The notes below the pieces were generated by a model. The model was not told where the DNA came from. It searched no databases and saw nothing but the letters and a program-made list of their open reading frames with translations. From an uncultured Elusimicrobium sp. (lineage in GTDB: Bacteria; Elusimicrobiota; Elusimicrobia; Elusimicrobiales; Elusimicrobiaceae): a DNA stretch of 11,251 nucleotides. Both the position numbers and the translations under genes were made by a program. The stretch is from positions 1 through 11,251 of the forward strand of contig CACXHA010000078.1 of NCBI GenBank assembly GCA_902767385.1. Reading direction: 5' to 3'. This document shows positions 1 through 6,628 of this stretch, piece after piece (the stretch's first letter is position 1; the number at the start of each line of letters is the position of its first letter).

Positions 1-48
1 AGCAATGGGATGGCACGTATTGGTAAACATGTAGAATTGGTTGGATGA
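1..48 (+). CDS. possible 3' end of an upstream gene (partial)
   Basis: Frame 1 is open from the left edge and ends at a TGA at 46-48, giving 15 residues (SNGMARIGKHVELVG). A GC-rich hairpin follows 30 bases later, as expected after a gene end. Fifteen open codons can occur by chance and I do not recognise the peptide, so no function is proposed. Confidence 0.35.
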   Translation, partial: SNGMARIGKHVELVG

Positions 49-78
49 AATATCCGGCACAAATTCTCTAAACCTTCC

Positions 79-115
79 GCCCCGGGCACCCTCGTCTCCC
101 CGGGGCACCCCTTTT
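79..115 (+). terminator. GC-rich hairpin, possible intrinsic terminator upstream of ftsK
   Basis: An 8-bp perfect stem (79-86 GCCCCGGG with 99-106 CCCGGGGC) encloses a 12-base loop. A short T run (TTTT) follows at 112-115, but five bases separate it from the stem, so it is a weak textbook terminator. The same segment can be read as two near-identical direct copies of CCCCGGG(G)CACCC at 80-91 and 98-111. It probably ends transcription of the gene to the left. Confidence 0.4.
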
Positions 116-134
116 ATATGGTTTTTGTTTCCAC

Positions 135-163
135 TTAAAGAAGGGGCTCTTTCGTGTTATAAA
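135..163 (+). promoter_or_regulatory. candidate promoter for the ftsK operon
   Basis: A TATAAA at 158-163 is preceded by TG one base upstream (155-156), giving an extended -10 element. A poor -35 match, TTAAAG at 135-140, lies 17 bases upstream. Transcription would start near 170 and leave a leader of about 37 bases before the ATG at 207. It sits after the GC-rich hairpin and before the first gene of the block. The -35 match is only three of six, so this is tentative. Confidence 0.3.
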
Positions 164-206
164 TTTTCCTACACACGTTTCCCTAAAAAATGTAAAATAA
201 CCGTAT

Positions 207-2522
207 ATGCCGCGCTACTACTACACGCATAAAAAAACAAAAAAGAAAGCTTCCGCTAAGCAAAACTACGCTTGGTTGCGTACGGCTCTCTACATTTTGG
301 TAGGTACGCTGTGCGTGTGGTTGTGTGCTATTTTATGGTTTCACGCTTCCAGCGGTAAATTAGGGGTTTCTATTGCACGTGAATTACGCCAACTTTTAGG
401 GGCCTCCGCCGGTCTGCTTCCTTTATTTTTAGGATATTGGCTTGTACAAACCATTCGTAATAAAAGCGCCTCTTTCCTATTCTTCTTGTTGGGTACTACA
501 ATTACTTTGAGCGGTTTTTCCAGCGTATGTACCTGTTTGCGGCAGATTTTCACGGATTCACTTATTTCCGGCGGAATTGTGGGGGAAAAAGTATTTTTCG
601 CTTTGAAAGGGGTGGTCGGTTCGGTAGGGGCTGCTTTATTTTCGTTAGCGTTTGTGTTGGTGGGAGTTCATATTTTAATTGCAATTCCTTGGTCGGTAGT
701 GGTTAAAAAACTTGCCCAACTGGTACAAAACGATTTTGAAGGGTGGATGGAGTCCCGCGCGGAGCTTAAACAAAAAGTGGCCGAAGGCAAGCAAGAAATT
801 AAAGAAAAAGCCGAACAAGCTGAAAACCGCCCGGTAGCCGAAGAGGTGCATGACTTGCCGGAAATACGCCGTCCTGCTCAGCCCGAAATTCGCCGACCGG
901 TGGCCGAACCGATTACGGAACTTCCCCGCCAAGAAGAACCTTCCCGTAAAAAAGCCGTCAAAGAGCCGCAAGGGGAGGATGGTACTTCCTCCCACGAAGT
1001 GAAAAAATTTGATCCGGAAACTTTTGAACTGCCCTCTTTGGCACTTCTTAATGACCCGGTAGGCGACGGCTTGGTAGGTCCGTCCGATGCGGAAATTGCT
1101 AAGGCCACCAAACGCTTGGAAGATACCTTGAAAAATTTTGAAATTGGTGCCCATGTAACCGGTGTTTCCCCGGGTCCTGTTGTAACCCGTTACGAAATCC
1201 AGCCCGATGCCGGTGTAAAAATGTCCTCTATTACCGCGCTCACGCAGGATATTCAGGCCAGTATGCAAGCACGCTCTATCCGCGTGCAAGCTCCTATTCC
1301 GGGCAAAAGCACCGTCGGCTTTGAAATTCCAAACGATAAATCCGTCATGGTAACCATGAAGGAAATTTTACAGTCTCCCGTATATGCGCACTCTAAGGCG
1401 GTGCTTCCAATTGCCTTAGGCCGTCATGCCAACGGAGATCCGGCGGCCACTGTTGCGGAGAAGTGGCCACACATTTTAATTGCCGGGGCTACCAATAGCG
1501 GTAAGTCCATTTGTTTGCATACAATTATTATGTCCTTGCTCTTTAAGCATAAACCTGATGAAGTTAAATTTTTAATGATTGACCCCAAACGCGTAGAACT
1601 TACACTGTACGAAGGAATCCCATACTTGTATGATCCCAAAACTTCGTGCGATGATGCGGATATTATCACCAAACCTAACGATGCAGCTAAGTCGCTGCAA
1701 ATGCTCGTAAAAGTAATGGAAAAGCGTTTGGATATGTGCCAATTGGCCAAGGTTAAAAATATTGAAGGATACAACGAGTGGGCCAAAGAAAACAACGAAG
1801 AAAAAATGTTTTACGTGTTTGTCATTATTGACGAAATGGCAGACCTTATGTTACAAACCAAAGCTTCCATTGAAGACTCCGTACAACGTTTGGCGCAGAT
1901 GGGCCGCGCCATGGGGATTCACCTCATTTTATGCACGCAACGCCCCTCTGTGAAAGTAGTAACGGGGATTATTAAAGCTAATATGCCCTCGCGCATTGCT
2001 TTACAGGTAGCTTCGGGTATTGATTCTAAAGTTATTTTAGATTCTGTTGGTGCAGAGAATTTACTGGGGCGCGGCGATATGCTTTTGCTGGATTCTTCCA
2101 CGCAAACACCTTTGCGTATCCAAGGAGCGTATGTGTCGCCTGATGAAATTAAGGCGGTGGCGGACTTCTTGCGTGCCCAGGGTGGCCCGGATTATCCGGT
2201 GCAAATTGTACAAGAACAACAACCCGGTATGCGCCCGCAAGACGGACTGGGAACTAAGCCCGAAGAAATTTTGCAAGCGCTTAATCTTATCAAAGAGCGC
2301 CGTCGTGTATCGCAGGATTTACTTAAAGCCCATTTCGGTTCGTCAGCTCGCGCTACCAACATTTTAAGTGTTTTGGAAATGCGCGGTTTTATTACTAAAC
2401 CCGAAGGCTCCAACCGTTGGGAAATTCACTACGATTTGATTGATAGTGCGATTGAAGAAATGAATAGCTTACCTTACGAAAAGGATTATAAAGAGCCCGA
2501 ATATGAAACTGTTTACAAATAA
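207..2522 (+). CDS. ftsK: FtsK/SpoIIIE family DNA translocase
   Basis: This is a septal, membrane-anchored ATP-driven double-stranded DNA pump that clears chromosome termini from the closing septum. Four hydrophobic helices lie at about residues 25-46, 63-82, 88-108 and 131-163. A charged, proline-containing linker (about 180-290, with PEIRRP twice) follows, then an alpha domain (about 300-400) and a RecA-like motor. Walker A is GATNSGKS at 427-434 and Walker B is IIDEMADL at 540-547. A winged-helix gamma domain spans about 691-740. At 771 residues it resembles SpoIIIE and short FtsK proteins rather than the 1329-residue E. coli form. The start is the first ATG after an in-frame TAA at 198-200, and no clear Shine-Dalgarno is visible. 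A 31-residue acidic, tyrosine-rich tail extends beyond gamma. The gamma recognition helix is divergent. The last codons overlap the next gene by 20 bases. Confidence 0.96.
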   Translation: MPRYYYTHKKTKKKASAKQNYAWLRTALYILVGTLCVWLCAILWFHASSGKLGVSIARELRQLLGASAGLLPLFLGYWLVQTIRNKSASFLFFLLGTTITLSGFSSVCTCLRQIFTDSLISGGIVGEKVFFALKGVVGSVGAALFSLAFVLVGVHILIAIPWSVVVKKLAQLVQNDFEGWMESRAELKQKVAEGKQEIKEKAEQAENRPVAEEVHDLPEIRRPAQPEIRRPVAEPITELPRQEEPSRKKAVKEPQGEDGTSSHEVKKFDPETFELPSLALLNDPVGDGLVGPSDAEIAKATKRLEDTLKNFEIGAHVTGVSPGPVVTRYEIQPDAGVKMSSITALTQDIQASMQARSIRVQAPIPGKSTVGFEIPNDKSVMVTMKEILQSPVYAHSKAVLPIALGRHANGDPAATVAEKWPHILIAGATNSGKSICLHTIIMSLLFKHKPDEVKFLMIDPKRVELTLYEGIPYLYDPKTSCDDADIITKPNDAAKSLQMLVKVMEKRLDMCQLAKVKNIEGYNEWAKENNEEKMFYVFVIIDEMADLMLQTKASIEDSVQRLAQMGRAMGIHLILCTQRPSVKVVTGIIKANMPSRIALQVASGIDSKVILDSVGAENLLGRGDMLLLDSSTQTPLRIQGAYVSPDEIKAVADFLRAQGGPDYPVQIVQEQQPGMRPQDGLGTKPEEILQALNLIKERRRVSQDLLKAHFGSSARATNILSVLEMRGFITKPEGSNRWEIHYDLIDSAIEEMNSLPYEKDYKEPEYETVYK

Positions 2523-3282
2523 ATTTATGAGCTTGTTATTAGCGTGTGCTTGCTTGGCGGCTTGTTCTCAAAAAGAAGAATCCCAACCGGCCAAAGTAAC
2601 TGAAACCATTGTTGTACAAGAGCCGGTCCTGCCGCCTACCGCACAAAAAACAGAAGAAGAAAAGCCCGTCTCTCAACCTGTATCTGCGCCCGCAGAGGGG
2701 CAACAGGCTAAAACAAGCCCCTCCAAAACGCATTATCCTAACGAAGTATTGCTTCAAGTTAAAGCGTGGGATAAAAAACTTCAATTTTTAAAAACGCACT
2801 TTGAACAAACCGCGCAGTATGACGGGGTACCGGTAAGCAAGTCGCAAGGGGTATTATACTACGATAAAACCAAAAATATGTTGCGCTTGGACACCACAGA
2901 TGATGACGGCAAGACGGAGCAAATGGCCATTACGGACAAAAAACAAATTTTAATTTTAGACGGTCAAGGTCATGAAATTACTACCCTTTCTTGGCAAGAA
3001 TGGCAACAAGGGCAACCCAATCAAGCGCTATTTGATTTTGGCAACTATACTGCCCTGTTAGCCCGCCACCATGCCACCCTTAAAGAACCCTATCTCTTGG
3101 AGTTAACACCCAAAGAGGGGGAGAAATATACGCTTTATTTAACACTGAGCGAGCAAGATTATTTTCCGCAAAAAATTAAAATTGTTTCGAATTTGATGGA
3201 AACAGAAGCCGTATTGGTAGACACGCAAAAAAACCAAACACTTGCCTTTGATACCTTCCGCCAAGGGGGACTTTTTAAATGA
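2503..3282 (+). CDS. lolA: LolA-like lipoprotein carrier with a lipobox
   Basis: Predicted to belong to the LolA/LolB fold family, which ferries lipoproteins across the periplasm to the outer membrane. The N-terminus is a lipoprotein signal: K2 and K7, a hydrophobic core, and lipobox LAAC at 18-21 with Cys21 as the lipidated residue and Ser at +2. A Pro/Glu/Gln/Thr-rich tether (about 22-75) follows. The domain from about residue 78 shows family features: an FEQT segment, then a GVLYYDK strand and MLRLD. Length is 259 residues against about 200 for classical LolA because of the tether. The 2503 ATG is preferred over 2527 because the shorter form would lose the basic n-region. It overlaps ftsK by 20 bases; ftsK-lolA adjacency also occurs in E. 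coli. Classical LolA is soluble, and a lipid anchor is the LolB arrangement, so the exact role is uncertain. Confidence 0.78.
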   Translation: MKLFTNKFMSLLLACACLAACSQKEESQPAKVTETIVVQEPVLPPTAQKTEEEKPVSQPVSAPAEGQQAKTSPSKTHYPNEVLLQVKAWDKKLQFLKTHFEQTAQYDGVPVSKSQGVLYYDKTKNMLRLDTTDDDGKTEQMAITDKKQILILDGQGHEITTLSWQEWQQGQPNQALFDFGNYTALLARHHATLKEPYLLELTPKEGEKYTLYLTLSEQDYFPQKIKIVSNLMETEAVLVDTQKNQTLAFDTFRQGGLFK

Positions 3283-3896
3283 TGACCTTAGCTAATAAAA
3301 TTACGCTGTTGCGTGCGGCGCTTTCGCTAGTAATGTTTGCTTTTATTTTATTGCCGTTTTGGTGGGCACGTTTTATAGCTACAGCTATTTTTATTTTAGC
3401 GGCCAGTACCGACTGGGTGGACGGCAAAATTGCGCGGGAAACCAATACCATTACCCCGTTTGGGGCAATTGTGGACCCGTTTGTGGACAAGATTTTAGTG
3501 ATAGCGGCCTTTTTTGCTTTCGTGGCTATCCGTCCGTTAAACGTGCCCATTTGGGCCGTATTTCTCATTTTGTTGCGTGAACTGATGGTATCTAACTTAA
3601 GAGCCATCGCCGCTTTAGACGGCAAAGTCATGGCAGCGGAGCGTTGGGGCAAATTTAAAACGGTAGTGCAAATGTCCGCTATCGGTGTGATTTTCTTTGT
3701 TATTGTGCTTATGCACCTAGCCCATTTGCTCCATGGACCGATGCAAAAAGTGTGTTGGATGAGTTTTGTTACGCTTATTAAATTCCCTTACACGGTTACG
3801 GCTATTGCCGCGGTAATTACGTGGATTAGTGCCATTTCCTACTTGCGCAATAATTGGGATTTACTTAAAAAATCTTGGAGTTTACCATGCAAATAA
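3279..3896 (+). CDS. pgsA: CDP-diacylglycerol-glycerol-3-phosphate 3-phosphatidyltransferase
   Basis: An integral inner-membrane enzyme that makes phosphatidylglycerophosphate from CDP-diacylglycerol and glycerol-3-phosphate, the committed step to phosphatidylglycerol and cardiolipin. The CDP-alcohol phosphotransferase signature DGxxAR-x8-GxxxDxxxD is matched exactly: D48, G49, A52, R53, G62, D66 and D70. Several hydrophobic helices surround it, and the length (205 residues) is normal for PgsA. Its ATG overlaps the lolA stop in an ATGA junction, with AAGGGGGA at 3263-3270 as ribosome-binding site. A second ATG immediately follows, so the start may be one codon later. The PGP phosphatase gene follows directly, which supports PgsA over other CDP-alcohol transferases such as phosphatidylserine synthase. 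Confidence 0.93.
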   Translation: MMTLANKITLLRAALSLVMFAFILLPFWWARFIATAIFILAASTDWVDGKIARETNTITPFGAIVDPFVDKILVIAAFFAFVAIRPLNVPIWAVFLILLRELMVSNLRAIAALDGKVMAAERWGKFKTVVQMSAIGVIFFVIVLMHLAHLLHGPMQKVCWMSFVTLIKFPYTVTAIAAVITWISAISYLRNNWDLLKKSWSLPCK

Positions 3897-4360
3897 TCTG
3901 GCAAGCGTTGGCAACCGGGTTGTTTATCAGTTATTTGCCATCTAAAATTATCAAATTTAAAAAAAATACCGGGGCAGGCTTTTTGGGTACCTTGTGGGGT
4001 ATTCCGTTGGTACTTATTGCACCCGAAGATCCTGTACTTTATTTGGTATATATGCTTGGTTTTTGGGTGCTTGCTGTATGGGTGTGTAAAAAAGTAAAAT
4101 TTAAGGGTTATACCGGTCATGATAATCCTAAAATAGTGATTGACGAAATGGCTGGGTATATTACGGCAATGGCATTTTTGCCGCACAGCTGGCCTTATTT
4201 GTTGGTGACGTTTGTATTGTTTCGCACGTTTGACACGATTAAACCGGCTTTGGTAAAGACATTTGACAAAATGGAAAATGCCTTTGGGATTGTTTTTGAT
4301 GATGTAACGGCGGGTCTATTGACCAACGTGGTAGTACAAATTTGTATTATTTTTATGTAA
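3887..4360 (+). CDS. pgpA: phosphatidylglycerophosphatase A
   Basis: Removes the phosphate from phosphatidylglycerophosphate to give phosphatidylglycerol, the step after PgsA. The 157-residue membrane protein shows PgpA landmarks: GAGFLGTLWGIPL at about 29-41, DNPKIVIDEMAG at 79-90, FRTFDTIKP at 112-120, and the acidic DDVTAG near 138-143. The E. coli protein is about 172 residues. The frame is open to a TTG at 3875, but the ATG at 3887 has GGAG at 3877-3880 six bases upstream and begins with a plausible N-terminus, so I choose it. It overlaps the end of pgsA by 10 bases. Synthase and phosphatase are therefore likely translationally coupled. Confidence 0.93.
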   Translation: MQIIWQALATGLFISYLPSKIIKFKKNTGAGFLGTLWGIPLVLIAPEDPVLYLVYMLGFWVLAVWVCKKVKFKGYTGHDNPKIVIDEMAGYITAMAFLPHSWPYLLVTFVLFRTFDTIKPALVKTFDKMENAFGIVFDDVTAGLLTNVVVQICIIFM

Positions 4361-4379
4361 CAGGGTTAAGGAGAAACTT

Positions 4380-5030
4380 ATGAACTTTTCAAGCATTTCA
4401 GGTGTACGGGAGCTATTAGCAGCTGGCGGACCGATTTTAATTATTCTTATTTTACTTTCGGTTTATTCTATTTCGGTTATTTTAGAGCGTTACTTCCGTT
4501 TGCGCCGTGCTATCAATTATTCGCACCGTTTACTGGCGTATTGTCGTCAAGCTTTGCAGACGGGGAACTATTCCAAAATAGAAGACGCGTGCCGTAAAGA
4601 AGCCATTAAAAATACTCCGGCAGCAGCCTTACTAATGCGCTTATGCAAAGAGCGTAATCGCTCTCGCAAAGATATTGAAAAAATAGCCGATGGGGTCATT
4701 GATTTTGAAACAGCTAAGCTTCAACGTCGTCTTTCTATTTTGGGTACATTGGGAAGCATTACTCCGTTTATTGGACTATTTGGTACGGTCATTGGGGTTA
4801 TGCATGCGTTTAAAGATTTGTCTGCCAATACGGCGACTGCCGGTGGAGCTTCTGTGGTAGCTGCAGGTATTGCCGAAGCGTTGGTAAATACCGCAGCTGG
4901 GCTCTTTGTAGCTATTCCGGCCGTGATTGCTTATAACTATTTCTTGTCTAAAACCACCTATTTCTCACAAGAACTAGAAAGCATGGCGCAAGATTTTATT
5001 TATAACCAATCTACTAAGGACGAATTTTAA
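4380..5030 (+). CDS. TolQ/ExbB/MotA family proton channel protein
   Basis: An inner-membrane subunit that, with the next gene product, forms a proton-driven stator energising a TonB- or TolA-type protein. Three helices are visible: about 17-36, 119-141 and 160-187. A cytoplasmic loop (about 40-115) separates the first two. The conserved TPFIGLFGTVIG block is at 128-139, and TAAGLFVAIP at 171-180 carries the conserved channel-lining threonine. The length of 216 residues is typical. A strong AAGGAG ribosome-binding site precedes the ATG after a 19-base gap from pgpA. Sequence alone does not separate TolQ from ExbB. Neighbouring ftsK and lolA favour a Tol-like envelope or division role, but no tolB or pal is in the window. 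Confidence 0.9.
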   Translation: MNFSSISGVRELLAAGGPILIILILLSVYSISVILERYFRLRRAINYSHRLLAYCRQALQTGNYSKIEDACRKEAIKNTPAAALLMRLCKERNRSRKDIEKIADGVIDFETAKLQRRLSILGTLGSITPFIGLFGTVIGVMHAFKDLSANTATAGGASVVAAGIAEALVNTAAGLFVAIPAVIAYNYFLSKTTYFSQELESMAQDFIYNQSTKDEF

Positions 5031-5437
5031 TGACTACTCGCCGAAGACAACGCCACCTTATGGCGGACATTAATATGGTACCGTTTATAGATATTACGCT
5101 TATTTTGCTAATTATCTTTATGGTCATGAGTCCTCTTTTGGTGCAAATGCAATTAACTGTAGATTTGCCTAAATCCAACGCGATTAATACCCAGACGGAC
5201 GACGATGTCGTGCGTATTGAAATCCAAAAAAATGGAACAGTTACCGTATTGGATAAAAAAATAGCAGTCGCAGATTTAGAAAGAGAACTCATCTTGCGCT
5301 TAGGGAAAGCCAATAAAAAAACTATTTTGGTAGAAGCGGATAAGAATGTGCCGGTTCAACAAGTGGTGGATGTGTTTGACATCGCTAAAAAATTAGGTGC
5401 CGCCAAATTGGGGATTGGAGTGTTAACGAAAAACTAA
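5030..5437 (+). CDS. TolR/ExbD family biopolymer transport protein
   Basis: The partner of the preceding channel subunit: one transmembrane helix plus a periplasmic domain. A short basic N-terminus (RRRQRH) leads into DINMVPFIDITLILLIIFMV at 13-32. Asp21 occupies the position of the essential proton-carrying aspartate of TolR/ExbD. The periplasmic part (about 60-135) has the family's beta-alpha pattern, including TILVEADKNVP. The length of 135 residues is normal. Its ATG shares one base with the previous stop (TAATG), with AAGGA at 5016-5020 nine bases upstream, so the two subunits are translationally coupled. Whether it serves TonB or Tol is open. Confidence 0.92.
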   Translation: MTTRRRQRHLMADINMVPFIDITLILLIIFMVMSPLLVQMQLTVDLPKSNAINTQTDDDVVRIEIQKNGTVTVLDKKIAVADLERELILRLGKANKKTILVEADKNVPVQQVVDVFDIAKKLGAAKLGIGVLTKN

Positions 5438-6120
5438 TGAATTGGTACTTGGTATATTCGGGCGGGTTGCACGCATTAGCGGCCTTGTGTGTTATATTGC
5501 TTTTGGCTCCGGGTGTAAAAAAACCCAGTGCCACCTATACGATTGATTTTATTGGAAATAGTAAGGTACAAGCTGTTACCGTACCGCAAACTGTCAAAAC
5601 GCAAGTGGCGGTTCCGGCGCCTGCCCAGACGGCTGTTGCCAAGCCCGAGCCTGTCCCCGCTCAAAAAGCTTACGTGTCTAAAACGGAGATTTCTACTAAA
5701 AAACAAAACACTTCCAAGCCTGCCCCCGCGCCTGCGGCCCAAGAAACAAAATCTTTAGAGGCTCCCAGTGTACTGGCGGAAGACGAATCCTCCCAAACAG
5801 CGGAATTTGAGGGGGGCAATATTACAACGGATTTTGCCAATTTCCCATACCCTTGGTATATTACGCAGGTGCGCAATTCTTTATGGATTGAGTGGGAAAA
5901 ACGCCGTCCGGTAGGCAATTTGCTTTCTGCGTTAGTGTCCTTTGCAATAGCGCGGGATGGTAAAATTAAGAATTTGAAGGTGGAACGGTCTTCTAAAGAC
6001 GATACGTTTGACTTTGCCGCTACTTCGGCGGTTATAAATGCAGGGCCTTTTGCGCCCCTGCCGATGTATTATGAAAAAGACGAACTTACCGTAAGTGTGG
6101 AGTTCAAACAGGAGAAATAA
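5437..6120 (+). CDS. TonB/TolA-like energy transducer
   Basis: A predicted inner-membrane-anchored, periplasm-spanning protein that transmits proton-motive energy from the preceding TolQR/ExbBD-like channel to the outer membrane. One N-terminal helix (about 5-24) carries S8-x3-H12. TonB and TolA use the same Ser-x3-His spacing in their transmembrane helix to engage their channel. A Pro/Ala/Lys-rich extended region (about 55-105) follows. The C-terminal domain (about 134-225) has PYPWYITQVRNSLWIEWEKR followed by a region around ARDGKIKNLKVERSS, which resembles the TonB C-terminal fold. The start shares one base with the upstream stop (TAATG), and no good independent ribosome-binding site is seen. 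At 227 residues it is close to TonB in size and much shorter than E. coli TolA. Confidence 0.85.
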   Translation: MNWYLVYSGGLHALAALCVILLLAPGVKKPSATYTIDFIGNSKVQAVTVPQTVKTQVAVPAPAQTAVAKPEPVPAQKAYVSKTEISTKKQNTSKPAPAPAAQETKSLEAPSVLAEDESSQTAEFEGGNITTDFANFPYPWYITQVRNSLWIEWEKRRPVGNLLSALVSFAIARDGKIKNLKVERSSKDDTFDFAATSAVINAGPFAPLPMYYEKDELTVSVEFKQEK

Positions 6121-6121
6121 T

Positions 6122-6628
6122 ATGACAGGAATATCTCGCTTCTTCATGTTGATATTGTGTGTGCTTTTGGTTATGATTTGCTTCCCGGATTTCGGGTCGT
6201 CCGGCTGGACCTTTGCGGGTACGATTATCTTGGTATGGACGGGTGTTATTTTGATTACGTCCGTAGTGGGTAGTTTGTTTGGATTGTACCGTTTTGATGG
6301 AATTAACCGCTTTTTAACTTTTGTATTGTTTTTGGGGATTATGTTTTCCTTGTTGTGGTACCTCCCGCAAGATGAAAAAGTCTCGCCCATTAATCAGCTA
6401 AAATATGGACAATTTCCCACCGGAGCAGATTTAAAACGCGGTTTGGATAAATTTACCTTTAACTTCGCTTTTGATAAGCGCGATGCCCGCAGTGAGAAAA
6501 ATTTTGTCAACCAGAAAGATCCTAAAGAAACAGCCGAAGAAGCTGCAAAAAAGGCGGCTGAAGAGGCAGCTAAAAAAGCAGTTCGCAAAGCTAAACAAAA
6601 ATTAGAAGTTGTGGTAGAAGATAAATGA
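6122..6628 (+). CDS. unrecognised three-helix membrane protein with Ala/Lys/Glu-rich tail
   Basis: I do not recognise this 168-residue protein. It has three hydrophobic segments (about 5-22, 29-53 and 62-81). A soluble stretch with aromatic and basic residues follows (about 85-130). The charged tail (about 132-168) contains AEEAAKKA twice in tandem (138-145 and 146-153) and should be helical or coiled coil, like the TolA middle domain in composition. AGGAG at 6110-6114 lies seven bases before the ATG at 6122. The frame extends upstream to a GTG at 6095 inside the previous gene, which I reject. It sits one base after the TonB/TolA-like gene and overlaps the next gene by ATGA, so it is firmly inside the operon. 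A role with the TolQR-like complex is inference from position only. Confidence 0.85.
   Translation: MTGISRFFMLILCVLLVMICFPDFGSSGWTFAGTIILVWTGVILITSVVGSLFGLYRFDGINRFLTFVLFLGIMFSLLWYLPQDEKVSPINQLKYGQFPTGADLKRGLDKFTFNFAFDKRDARSEKNFVNQKDPKETAEEAAKKAAEEAAKKAVRKAKQKLEVVVEDK

Noticed and set aside
41..232. Open frame of 63 codons overlapping the ftsK leader
   Set aside because: It spans the GC-rich hairpin and the candidate promoter, has low-complexity composition, and overlaps the true ftsK start. No ribosome-binding site or family resemblance.
228..248. A-rich stretch at the start of ftsK as a slippage or frameshift site
   Set aside because: It simply encodes a lysine-rich N-terminus before the first membrane helix, and no alternative frame would give a useful product.
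675..1289. 204-codon minus-strand open frame inside ftsK
   Set aside because: Antisense shadow of the FtsK linker and alpha domain. Its composition (Phe/Arg/Gly-rich) is what the reverse strand of that coding region produces. FtsK itself is well supported by motifs.
3875..3886. TTG at 3875 as the pgpA start
   Set aside because: The ATG at 3887 has GGAG at the right distance, and the TTG would overlap its own ribosome-binding site.
5932..6390. 152-codon minus-strand open frame across the TonB-like and membrane-protein genes
   Set aside because: It is antisense to two well-supported genes with good start signals, and its sequence has no domain pattern.
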